Positions 24,319-34,336 of a stretch of 64,000 nt of DNA are shown here, one piece after another. The position numbers and the translations under genes are program-made. Source of the stretch: Diaporthe sp. PMI_573 (taxonomy: Eukaryota > Ascomycota > Sordariomycetes > Diaporthales > Diaporthaceae); NCBI GenBank assembly GCA_021399435.1, contig JAJTUP010000004.1:496001-560000 (forward strand), in the 5' to 3' direction. Position 1 is the stretch's first letter, and each line of letters starts with the position of its first letter. Below the pieces are notes generated by a model. The model saw only the letters and a list, made by a program, of their open reading frames with translations. It was not told the DNA's origin and ran no database searches.

Positions 24319-25710
24319 ATGCCTGAACGTGATCACGAAACAAGGACAATAAGTGGTCTTTTTTGTGTGCGTAAACAAGACTTATTATACTCTATAAGTT
24401 ATAAGCCTTTGTTTTCTCTGTTCAGAACAAAGGAAGATCAGACCACAATGAACAATGCTTGGCAGCCCACTTGCAGCGAGGAAGGGTCAGGGGAGTATAT
24501 CTTCCATCATTTCATAACATCTCACAGGCTTACCACTGCTTTCGGACAAACCCAGGCCCCCTTCATCTTCCCCGCTTCTCTGATTCTCAAATTGAAACAA
24601 ATTGATAGAATCGATCGAAGTAAAACACATCCAGGTATGGACTCAACACCCGTCGGGCGATGTGCCGAGTGCGTCCAAGAGTTTCTCAACCCGCACTTCA
24701 GACCGCTGTGGGAGCCAGACACGACCATAGGCCGCAACGCGATCACATACTCACTAGTCCACCACGTGTACCAAAAGCGTATATCCAACGCCGGGCTGTG
24801 CGGATTCTGTACGGACGAGCTGACCCGCCGCGTCTCCGAGGTCGCGAGGCGCTTCAAGTCGAAGGGCTTGTTCCACGACGAGAAGGCATCTATGGACCTC
24901 TTCTGGCAGGACAAGAATGAGAACAACGGCGTAGGACTCGTGGCTGGCGAGACGATCGTGGTCTTCGGCGAGGACGGTGAGAAGCTATCGCTGGCTGACC
25001 ATGCCGAGGAGCTCTCCCTCGAGAAGTCGGCCGCTTGGTGGAACGAGCGCGGTCTACGGTTCCAGAGCGAGATCGCGGCCATGGACCGCTCCGAGGCGGT
25101 TGGGTCTCGGGAAGCGTCGTGGCTGGGCCGACTGGGCCGCCGTGACAGCGGTCGAAGCGAGGCCACGCCGTGGGAGACCAGGTTCGTTGGTACGCTCTGG
25201 TCTTTCATGGGAGAGAACACGGAGAAGATCAGTATGGCGACTTTCGTCGACTTACAGGAAAAATACCTCAACTTCACCCACGAGAACTGCCAGTGCCTCG
25301 ACACGCTGCGGCTCAGGAATGGGGTAAGTTTCGAGACTGTGCTCATGGAAAGGGTCTTGAATCGCATTGGTGCCAAGGTTTGGGAAGTCATACCGATGCC
25401 CTCCGAGGACGTCTGGCGGAACAGAGGCAGATTCCTGACCTACTTTTCTGATCAGTCAAGTGGTATCCGCAATGAAGAATCTGTTTGGGATTACGCCTAC
25501 TCCAGTGGTGAGGTTCACGTTGGTGAAAAAAGAGCCCCTGGCGTTCTTCCTCCAGGTTGGCAGCAGCGCTGCGAATACGCCAACACCGTTTGCTACTACG
25601 ACTGCCATGGACTGATTATAAGCCGAGACGGAAATCAACCACGTCCCTCTAGTGTGCCTTATGCATACGAGAGTTACACGGTCGATGAAGAAAACCTCAT
25701 CGAGCTATAG
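24319..25710 (+). CDS. Unrecognised protein with paired CxxC motifs
   Basis: An open frame of 463 codons from ATG 24319 to TAG 25708-25710. The frame has coding character (G/C-rich third positions) from about 24640 onward. I do not recognise the family. Visible features are a CAEC pair near residue 114, a CGFC pair near 162 that together could bind one zinc ion, a charged helical middle, and a cysteine-rich end (CEYANTVCYYDC near 425). The start is uncertain. The first 100 codons are poorer in coding character, and other ATGs lie at 24448 and 24637; the latter directly follows a possible splice site. A GTAAGT at 25324-25329 inside the frame may be a real donor. There is no signal peptide or membrane segment. 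It borders the PKS cluster but nothing links it to the pathway. Confidence 0.6.
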   Translation: MPERDHETRTISGLFCVRKQDLLYSISYKPLFSLFRTKEDQTTMNNAWQPTCSEEGSGEYIFHHFITSHRLTTAFGQTQAPFIFPASLILKLKQIDRIDRSKTHPGMDSTPVGRCAECVQEFLNPHFRPLWEPDTTIGRNAITYSLVHHVYQKRISNAGLCGFCTDELTRRVSEVARRFKSKGLFHDEKASMDLFWQDKNENNGVGLVAGETIVVFGEDGEKLSLADHAEELSLEKSAAWWNERGLRFQSEIAAMDRSEAVGSREASWLGRLGRRDSGRSEATPWETRFVGTLWSFMGENTEKISMATFVDLQEKYLNFTHENCQCLDTLRLRNGVSFETVLMERVLNRIGAKVWEVIPMPSEDVWRNRGRFLTYFSDQSSGIRNEESVWDYAYSSGEVHVGEKRAPGVLPPGWQQRCEYANTVCYYDCHGLIISRDGNQPRPSSVPYAYESYTVDEENLIEL

Positions 25711-26529
25711 CTCCTCCGCATTGTCATAGGTAGGTGTTATCTCCGTATAAGCGTTGTCCGATTTTCAGGGTCAAAATAATATAGTCTGTTTTGTCTTGCT
25801 CCATTTGCTCAGTCCGCCCATCACCACTTGGTCCGGCTTTTATACGCAACCGGCGACCGTGATTAGTCTCTGTACTTTTTTTAATCTATTCGTGTCGACT
25901 CAGACCGCGGTAGTCTCGTAGAATAGACAAGAGGACCTTCTGTTACAAAGAAAGTCCCGGGGTCGCCAAAGGTTCCTGCACAGTTGCCATGAGGACAAAA
26001 ACAGCACGACAAAATCCAAGTCTCCACCAAGTTCTGTCAGCATCACAAACCGCTGAAGGTCCACATACGGCTCCGTTTTGATTCTACATGCTTGTATAGT
26101 AGCACTGAATCATATCCATCTACCTAAAGAGCCTCTACCCATGGCCCAAGGGGATGATGAAATGTCTCAAACCCTCTGGCCGTGACACTGGTTAGAATGA
26201 CTGGCCAGTGGCCGACTTTGATAGCCTGTAGCCTGGAAAGCAACGTGTCTCCGATGGCAATGCGGGTCTGCCAACGTGGAACCGAGAGGCGCATGCAACA
26301 TTCCACTGACATTTTGCTGGTTGGACAGGAACTCGGGGATCTTGAGGAACCTCGTTTTTTGAACTGGACCGAACTGGGCTTCACCCTGATACTCAAAATG
26401 AGTGGAAAGATGATCCTAGGCGCAGGCTGCGTGGGATCCAATCATCAAGCCGAAATATGCGAGACTGACGAGTATTATTCGGAGGACACCCGAGGCAACT
26501 TGAAGCGCTTGGATCAAAAGTGGACGGAT
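25711..26529. other. Intergenic stretch with weak open frames
   Basis: Overlapping frames exist on both strands (minus 26441-26124, 105 codons; plus from an ATG at 26197 to 26553, 118 codons). Neither resembles a family I know, and they cannot both be real. I record the stretch as containing nothing that I can support. Confidence 0.35.
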
Positions 26530-27120
26530 GGAGTGGCGATGCCGAAGTCCTAGCTGCGAGCAGAGAGTTCATGTTGGTCTGGGCTAGGTTGGTTTTGTGA
26601 TACGCAACGCCGCCTGCGCCGTTGCGCTACTGATCCTTCGTCAATTTCAGAGGTAACACAAGTGAGAAGCGTCGTTGGTCGCATGATTGAACCGTGCAAC
26701 CTCGGGATTACAAATCGTCGTGTTGCTCAGGGGTTGGCAAGCGATTTTAATTTTTTGCTATTAGCTTTCGAACATGTCACGGTCTAGACTTGAACTGAGT
26801 GTTCTCTGCATGAGTGAAGGTGAGAAAATGAGGGAAGGGGAACTTTAGAACCCAGGGGGGAAACTGCCCACATGCCGGAGACAAATGATACCTGTTGTGT
26901 AACCCCACCCCTGAAATATCCCAGACAGTTCTATGTCGATTAGTCATGTCCCCTTGCTCAGTGATCAGACGGACGCAGTTGGTCGTTAGTTCAAGTTAAA
27001 TGAATGCTTGTTTTAACGTCGCACAGGTTCATGTAGCACCTCTTCCAACAATCCATCGTTCCGTGTACCCACACATTCAACCAACTCGTCTTTGCGCCTC
27101 ACCCCCACCACGGACGAAAC
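26530..27120 (+). repeat. Copy A of a diverged tandem duplication
   Basis: This segment is similar to 27465-28095, offset by roughly 0.93-1.0 kb. Shared landmarks in the same order are ATGCCGAAG (26539 and 27472), GCCGCCTGCGCCGTTG (about 26608 and 27585), GTTGGTCGCATGA (about 26674 and 27646), GGTCTAGACTTGA against GATCTGGACTTGA (about 26781 and 27778), GCCGGAGACAA (about 26874 and 27848) and CACATTCAACCA (about 27071 and 28054). In copy B the last landmark lies just upstream of the start codon of the small gene at 28089. The matching place here has no comparable open frame. Confidence 0.6.
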
Positions 27121-27464
27121 GCTGGCCCTGAGCCCCGGCAATTGTATCTCAGGCCGCTCGTCTGGGCTCTCAGTAGACCACATGTCGAACCACTGTGACA
27201 TATCCGTGTCGGAGCGCAATCACTTGCGCCGTAGGGAACACCCATCGTATTGTCGGGAGGTCCGCTTGTCCCCTGTCTCTACCTCCGGTCTTCCGTGAAA
27301 GTGTACACAAGTACGCTAGTTGGTGCCTCATCAATTGAACAATCTCATGGCATTGCGTCAACTCTGCACTTTCCTCTGTAGCCACGCTTCCTGTTCAGCG
27401 ACGCCTGGATCTGGACTGGGAACTCAAGCACTGGCGTAGACGGAGTAGGATTCCAAGCCGAAAG

Positions 27465-28095
27465 GCGCACAATGCCGAAGCCCGATCTCTGTACGAGCCG
27501 AGAGGGCTGCAGCAGGGGCTTGCCGACCAACAGTTTGGCGGGCAACATTGATGTTGGTCTGGATCGGGGCAAACCTTTTTGCAGCGCCGCCTGCGCCGTT
27601 GGACTGCTGATCCTTTGTGGGGTTCAGAGGCAACATGCTCGAGCTGTTGGTCGCATGACTGAATTGGTACGACCTTGAAATTTCAAATCATCGCATTTGC
27701 CTCTGGAATGTCAAATGTCCTTCTCAAAATTCGGAAAGACGTATGTGTGACTGCAAGTTCCGTACAAACGTATTACGATCTGGACTTGAGACTGAATTGA
27801 TTGATTGACTTGAGTGAGGCAGTAAGAAAAATGAAATTTCGACACGGCCGGAGACAATGTTTGATGTTGGCAGCTCTAACCCTTCACCCTCCTAGGCCCT
27901 TGTGCTATCCTTAGTGTTGCTCTGCAGCTTAGTCATCTTCTCACGTTACTAGGAAAGTAGACATAAGTACCCGTCAACGTGACACTGCTTTCGCTTCCCA
28001 ACATCACCAGGTCCAACATCCCCCTCGTTGTCAACACCATCGTTCCGTTTCTACACATTCAACCAGTAGTCTTTCTGACCGCCCACCAATGAACA
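27465..28095 (+). repeat. Copy B of a diverged tandem duplication (promoter of the gene at 28089)
   Basis: This is the second copy of the segment at 26530-27120, with the landmarks listed there. It ends at the start codon of the membrane-anchored propeptide-like protein, so it should contain that gene's promoter and leader. The two copies differ by many substitutions and small indels, so the duplication is old. The unmatched part between the copies (about 27121-27464) holds no gene that I can support. Confidence 0.6.
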
Positions 28096-28487
28096 CAGTC
28101 TCAATGTTCCGCAAGACCTTTCTCATCGTGTTCGGCGTCTCATCCATATTTCTGATCTCCGCGTTACTTGGGACGTGGGCTGCTTCAATGATCGGCCCTT
28201 ACGAAGCTCCGCTGCTGGCTTGCACTTCAGACGACGTGATACCAGGAGGGTATATGGTGTGTCTCAGGCGCGGTTATTCGCTCGAGAAACATCAGGAAAC
28301 TATCGGCATCGATCTGAGCTCATCCATTGATCTCACCATCCCCGAGGACTCCCGTCATGGCCTTATCTATGGCGGAAAGCTTGACGACGCGACGCTGGCG
28401 GCCGTTCGGAATGATTCCGGTGTGAAATTCGTTGAGTGCGATCGAAAGGCGCAGCCCGCAGTACTCCCTGCAGCTGTCGACCTCTGA
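28089..28487 (+). CDS. Small membrane-anchored protein resembling a subtilase I9 propeptide
   Basis: An open frame of 132 codons from ATG 28089 to TGA. Residues about 9-32 are a hydrophobic signal or anchor segment (FLIVFGVSSIFLISALLG). Residues about 50-120 align by eye with the propeptide of the subtilase encoded 0.6 kb downstream: GYMVCLRRGYSLEKH against [21 protein letters not shown] against IGMDLS, then a YG, LDDATL and VKFVECDR series against YT, LDEVTL and VLLVEANR. Inhibitor_I9 propeptides fold and inhibit their protease, so a free copy could act as a protease inhibitor or chaperone. The frame ends where the protease linker would begin, and another frame just downstream keeps a short subtilase-like piece (YSLQLSTSE). 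The gene may therefore be the surviving front of a broken subtilase. It lies head-to-tail with the complete subtilase. Confidence 0.55.
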   Translation: MNTVSMFRKTFLIVFGVSSIFLISALLGTWAASMIGPYEAPLLACTSDDVIPGGYMVCLRRGYSLEKHQETIGIDLSSSIDLTIPEDSRHGLIYGGKLDDATLAAVRNDSGVKFVECDRKAQPAVLPAAVDL

Positions 28488-28635
28488 GCGGGCTGCTGGA
28501 ACTCCTCTTGTCCGGGCCCAACTGGTCTGGAGGAAACACTTGTGCCGCTCGTTAGGCAACGGACACAACGAGCTCATTGGTTCAGAAAATGGGCTTCACT
28601 GCAGATCCTTTCAAAGCGAGAGAGAGCATGGGTAG
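28432..28635 (+). pseudogene. Possible relic of a subtilase linker and catalytic start
   Basis: In the frame one base ahead of the small propeptide-like gene, a stop-free stretch reads YSLQLSTSERAAGTP. This resembles [15 protein letters not shown], which in the downstream subtilase joins propeptide to catalytic domain. It overlaps the last codons of the upstream frame and soon loses similarity; no D, H or S catalytic motif is found. The reading as a frame-broken subtilase remnant is tentative. The rest of the gap to 29067 is the likely promoter of the intact subtilase, with no other feature seen. Confidence 0.25.
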
Positions 28636-29067
28636 CCCGACAAAGCCGCGAGAGAACCGCCGAAGGAAGCCAGCCACCAAGCTCGAAGGAGGCTAGAAGT
28701 GCGTATCGAAATTGTTCGTCAGCAGATTTGGCCGAGGAGGCATGCTAGGAGGATTTAGATGGTTTCAGTTCTTCTCTTCACATGAAAACCAACAGAAGTA
28801 CGCGAACCAACAGAGGAACACCTCTGGTCAAGCGCAACTCCTGGTTCACGGCGCAGCACGAACACATGCAGTGAACCTACCTAGGCATCTGAATATATAA
28901 GTCACAGCGGTCACGACAGGGTTCACAATGTGTTGGCACAAGATATATTGCGCAAGTGCAATTCTACTCTGCTACCGCTCGACCAGACATTTCTTCTTTC
29001 CTCCCTGTTCCCAACCTGATCCTCTCGTGTATCAAAGCTGAGCTCTCCCCTGCCCTACCTAACCGTC

Positions 29068-29994
29068 ATGGCATTCTGCACTCTCCTGCTGGCTGCTGCC
29101 ACTCTCTTGCCCCGAGTGGTTTTCTCTATGACTTCTAAGGAGTTTTTACTGCTGCATAAACCTGGTGACGATGGTCTTGCCCCGCTATATGGCATGGAGA
29201 CTGTTACACGGATCCCGGATGACTACATCATCATGTTTCAGCCAGGCTATACACTTCAAGAGCACTTTGAATCAATCGGTATGGACTTGTCGAATACTAC
29301 CGGATTTGAGTCAACAAGCTACGGGTACACAGCTATCTTAGACGAGGTTACCCTCAATTCACATATCCGTCTAGATCCTGGTGTCCTCCTTGTCGAGGCC
29401 AACCGCCAAATAGAGCTGATACGGCCTGTTGAAAATTCTTACGAAAACGGGTCGATGTTTCTTGAGAACCAGAAGCGAGAATATACCCAGGCGACACAGA
29501 AGAATGCACCTTACGGCTTGCAGATGATAAGCGCTGCAGGAAAGCTTACGACACCTATATCGGACTATGGTGAATACGACTACTGGTCTGCGGCTGGGAC
29601 AGGAGTCAATGTCTATGTCTTTGATACTGGGTAAGAAAATCTCCCATTCATACAATGCCACCGCTTATTACTTTCCCCTATGAAAGTATCATGCTCTTGG
29701 ACTAACACGTCTTCAGCATCCGGACTTCACACACTCTGTTCGGGGGGCGTGCTACTCACTTCGGCGGCGGGGGATCGGGGGACCAGTCAAAATATACAGA
29801 TGAGATCAATGATGACCTTGACGGCCACGGGACGCATGTTGCCGGCATAATTGGTGCTCAGAAGTATGGTGTTGCACCATCTGCTAATCTCATTAGCGTA
29901 AAAGTGCTTGGAGCTGGTCACACTCTTGGTCGAATGGTCCAGGTATGTCTTTGCTTACTAGACGTGTCTGTTACTCTTATTTCTTTTTGGTTTC

Positions 29995-30025
<31 letters not shown>

Positions 30026-32526
30026 CGTTTTGTTCCTTTCTTTCTTTCTCTCTTTTCCCCCCACTCGCTTCTTAATATTCTCTTCTTACTTCGTGACTAT
30101 ATATTGACCGAACCCGTCTTCTGTCCTGGGTCTGCCTCTGACTTCTTCTGCAGGCTCTCACCGACGTGACAGCCGAACATCGTGCCAACAAGGCAAAGGA
30201 TACAAGCGAAAATCCTTGGAGGTTCCGTGGTTCTCTTATCAACATGTCCTTGGCTTGGCAGAATGACGGCCAAACCATGATCTATCAGATGATCGCGGCC
30301 AACGAAGCTGGCATTACAATATTCGCGGCTGCCGGGAATTACGAGCAGGACTCGAGCCGGGTGTTCTATCCTTGCTCATATCCTCAAGTCGAGTGCGTGG
30401 GAGCGGTTGACAGTAACTACGACTTTGCCAGTCGTTACTCAAATTATGGTGGCGTCGTTGAATACCTTGCACCCGGCACTGATATTTTGAGTCTGGGAAT
30501 CCGCGATGATGAGAGTATAGCTGTCAAAACCGGCACTTCAATGGCTTCCCCCCATGCGGCTGGGGCGGCTGCCATATTCGTATCCTGGCAAGGCCTTGTG
30601 AATCATCAGGCGGGCGGGTATGTTTACAGCAACTCGCTCGGCGGACTCATCTCAGGGGTTCCGAGGGGCACGAGCTCGTACCTCGTCAACACCGGCATTC
30701 ACTCCCCCAGAAAGTACCCCAAGGAGCCATTCAGATGGGCAGGAGACCGCCCAGTCCGCAATCACGATATCGATGTCCTTGGCACAGCTACCGACGTGGC
30801 ATCGGTGGCGAGCGGCGTCCCCTTGACCGGCGACGCCGTTGCTTCCTACACGACCATGCAGACAATCACTGTTGCTGACCCTGGTGGGCTTCACACGGAG
30901 GCGGGCTCCCCGACATGGGACCCAACAATTGCTGCACCCACGTCGTCCACCTCGGTGCCGACGCAGACTTCCGATCCAGCGCCACCTCCAGGTGGTATTG
31001 CTGGGCAACAAATTGCCCTGGCATCGTACATCAATCCGCTTGCCGATCCGGACGCCTGGAGCCGACTGATAGGCTATGATAGCAGCAAGGTCAGCGTCCT
31101 GATCGCCAATGTTCTCAACGGCCCTGACTCAGTAGCCGACACAAACTGGCAGAAAGTCATCAACTCAGCCATCTCCAGTGGGAAGCGAGTTATTGGATAT
31201 GTCCGAACTGGGTACCTTGGTGTCAGTCAGCAGCAGTTTACCACGCGGCTCGGCTCGCATGACTTGGCGGACTGGGTGTCGCAAATTGAGAGCGACATCG
31301 ACAAATGGTATGAACTCTACGGAAGCGGAATGGGTGGCATCTTCTTCGACGAAGGTTGGAATGATTGCGGACCAGATAATATCTACTCGAATCTGTACGC
31401 GCATATCAACACCTACACCAAACGTCGATATCCGGGAGCTTATACCGTACTCAACCCGGGCTCGACAATGCCGCAATGCTTTGAGAATACGATGGATACC
31501 CTCTTGACGTTTGAGAGCAGTTATGAGGCATACACTTCTTCATACACTCCAAATGACTGGACCCCAACAGACTCACGAAAGATATGGCATATCATCTACA
31601 ACGTACCCGCCAGCGCAGTCAGCACGGTAGCGGCTCTCGCCAAACAGCGTGGTGCAGGGCTAATCGAGGTTACCAACGATGTGCTGGACAACCCATACGA
31701 CACTCTTCCGGACGACTCTTATATTCAGTCCTTTATGAGTGCTGTGGAAGGCGGTAGCGCCCCCGTCACGGAGGCGGTCGCCCCAGCTGGTGGGCCCGCT
31801 GCAGCCACACCAGGGACGCTGTCGGTCACTTCGTCGGACTACAGCTCTGTCAGCCTGAGCTGGGGCTCGTCGGCGAACGCAGTCGCGTACAACGTGTACA
31901 TGAATGGAAAGCAGGTGCTGAGCCTTCCCTCTTCCATGACACGCGTGACAGTCGGCATGATCGATCCGGGGACTTCGGGCCTCTCCTTTTCCGTCAAGGC
32001 CGTCGGCGGCAGCAACGTCGAGTCAGCAGGCTCAAATTCAGCCAGTGCGAGCACGATGCCCCTCCCTGGCGGCAAGTCCATCATCAACGTGCACGCCGCC
32101 CCACAGGCCGGGTTCACGACGTACACCGCCGACGTCCTGGTCCCTTACTCGTTTGTGCGCGTCTACATCACCTACTCGGAGTCGACCGGCACGTGCGACT
32201 TCACGGACCACCCCGCGTGGCCGGTCAACTACAATACGTTTAGCTTCTACTGCGGAGTCTACATGGTGGAGAATACCAACATGTACCGCTACAGTGGTAC
32301 TATCACTAAACCCTCTGCTAATATACCCTGGGCGTGGAGCCTGGTCGGCGCGGTGCCTGTCGATCAGACCGGGTACACGTATACCTGGGTGGTTCCAGTT
32401 GGGTCGTCGACTATGGACACTACTTCCTTCGTCATCCAGACCCAGGGCTACGGACCAGCTGCAGATGTGTTTTCGCCTTGTCCTACGCTTGGTGGTGGGC
32501 CGACGGGCGGTAACTTTTGTGCCTGA
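29068..32526 (+). CDS. Secreted subtilisin (S8) fused to spherulin-4/GH135-like and FN3 domains
   Basis: Three exons: 29068-29630, 29717-29942 and 30154-32526, giving 3162 nt and 1053 residues. A signal peptide occupies about residues 1-20. An I9-type propeptide lies at about 45-115. The S8 protease domain has Asp186 (VFDTG), His225 (DGHGTH), oxyanion Asn325 (AAGN) and Ser392 ([11 protein letters not shown]), so the triad is complete. A Pro/Ser/Thr linker (about 517-545) leads to a spherulin-4 fold (about 550-805) with FFDEGW (Asp662, Glu663) and TFESS (Glu717). From memory, the GH135 galactosaminidase Sph3 uses an adjacent Asp-Glu pair and a Glu about 55 residues on; here the spacing is 55. 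An FN3 domain (about 823-905) and a domain of about 140 residues that I cannot assign follow. The protein should be exported and could cut both protein and an amino-sugar polymer. The last part is inference. Confidence 0.88.
30000..30025 (+). repeat. Poly-T tract inside an intron
   Basis: A run of 26 T residues lies inside the 211-nt second intron (29943-30153) of the subtilase gene and is followed by a further T/C-rich stretch. This intron is longer than any other in the window. The run is a likely source of length error in sequencing but does not affect the reading frame. Confidence 0.9.
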
Positions 32527-33490
32527 GCGGGTACACGGGAACGTGATGTTGACTCGCCAATGCCGAGTTCAAAAGCCTGACGACCATCATGCACGACGCT
32601 CGCAGGAGAAGGTATGTATTATACTGTTCAAACGATGGGTTTCATTGAAGATGGTGGTGTTAGTTTAGCCGGAGAAAGTTTGTGGTTTGGGTTGTTTATA
32701 GTAGCTAAGTAGTGCTTTGTATCTCACAGAAGAACCCGCAGCGTTCTAAAGTCTATGTAGATGAATCTCACAATCGGTCCGTGATGGATCAGCTTTTTAA
32801 TAGAAATGGGGGTAAACGTTGAAAATGTTTTGAATTATACTTCTCCATCCCTCCGGTAACCTGGACTGCTATGTAATCACTCTTTGATCTCACACTGGCA
32901 GTGCTCTCCGGTGGCAGGACGTCTCTTGCATATAATTGATACCGCAAATACATGGAGAATCAGACGGTCTTCTATCAACCAACCAGCCCCACGCCAGCTC
33001 ACAAGTAATTCCGGACACATGTTCGACAGCGTTTCACACCAGATGAATGTCGTCGAATTCACCTCCAGTCTTCCCACTAGTATCAAAAGCTTGCCCGTCC
33101 ATAACTCCATATACGTAGGCCTTACCTACAACTTCAAAAACTTAGGCACCACCTCCTCTTTGGTAATTAACCCAATCCACGGACTAAAATGTCTTTACAC
33201 TTAACATCCTCTACCAAGCCAGATGTCAGAGGTGAGAGTTCACCTCGGAAATCAAATGGTTCCTCTTAGCTGTAAACAGTAATCATAAGGAACCTCTTCA
33301 CCGCATGGACTAAATGCTAAACCACGAGAAACAATCCATAAGCCGAGGAACTAGTAGTATAGCTTGCCTAGCCATAATAGTAATGGCACTCCCCTATTAG
33401 CACTAGTTTAGGGCAAGCCCTATATTTACCCCCTAACCTCTAGATCACCTTTCCGGGGTTACATATGGGGAGATCAGCTTCCAAAGTAGG

Positions 33491-33515
33491 TGGGTGGCCG
33501 ACCGGCAGCCACCCA
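33491..33515. repeat. Perfect 8-bp inverted repeat (hairpin)
   Basis: TGGGTGGC at 33491-33498 pairs with GCCACCCA at 33508-33515 across a 9-nt loop. It lies in non-coding DNA, about 1 kb past the subtilase stop. It is too far away to be an obvious terminator for that gene, and its function is unknown. Confidence 0.4.
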
Positions 33516-33568
33516 GACTGCTGAAGCTCGCTTCTGCGCTCGACGCAGCCACAGTTGACATGTGGCGA

Positions 33569-33604
33569 GCTCTTCCGATCCACATCTCCGCACAGATCGG
33601 AAGA
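33569..33604. repeat. Inverted repeat matching a sequencing-adapter core
   Basis: GCTCTTCCGATC (33569-33580) and AGATCGGAAGA (33594-33604) form a 10-bp inverted repeat around a 14-nt centre. Each arm is identical over 11 or 12 bases to the common Illumina adapter end (GCTCTTCCGATCT and its complement). It could be natural or a trace of adapter sequence left in an assembly. Confidence 0.5.
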
Positions 33605-34316
33605 CTTGACACGAGAATGTCACGGATGTGGCAAGAATGGTTTGCCAGTGGAAGCTAAGCTCGTGATCTGGTGGCGATGCAAGAAAACTCTTTCAGAGGA
33701 ATATCAAAAGGACATCGCCTCGTCGGCCTTCATCCCGAAATTTCCGCCCTATCTCGCCCCCGATCAACACACACACCTGTCATCTACCCGAAGCTATACC
33801 AAAGTACGTGTGTGTAGCACAACACAACACATACTCTTCTAGACAAATGTCTTGAACAGGGGGGGTTATGGGAGCCGCGGGTGGGCAAGACTCGGACGCA
33901 AGGGACGGGAAAGTGAATTCGGGGATTTAAAGAACCAATGGCCACGGGGCAGATCGTCGTCTCAACCCTGGGCATACATGTGTTCCTCCGCCGAACAATA
34001 CGGAGGGGGCCGCATGTGCGCGGCGTAGCATAAGTTCAAGAGCAAAGACAACGGGCCACCAAGATGGTTCGATCAGCCCCCAATTTGAGGGAAGGGTGAG
34101 AATGCATTATTCGACCTGTGAGACCGGGCCCCTGCATCGTCGCACAACATTATGTCGCTGACCGGTTGGCCGCGTGCAGGAGCGGTAATATGGGTTTCCC
34201 GGGGCCCGGAGAAAGATGTGTGCCAGTCGTATTGGTGGCGGGTGTTGGTGGTGTGTGTAGGCGTAAGAAAGCTTAGGACGCAGTGCGCACCAAGCTAGGC
34301 CGCTCTGTGTGTATTT

Positions 34317-34336
34317 GTGTGTGTGTGTGTGTGTGT
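34317..34336. repeat. GT dinucleotide microsatellite
   Basis: Ten GT units in non-coding DNA of the gene-poor region. Confidence 0.9.
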
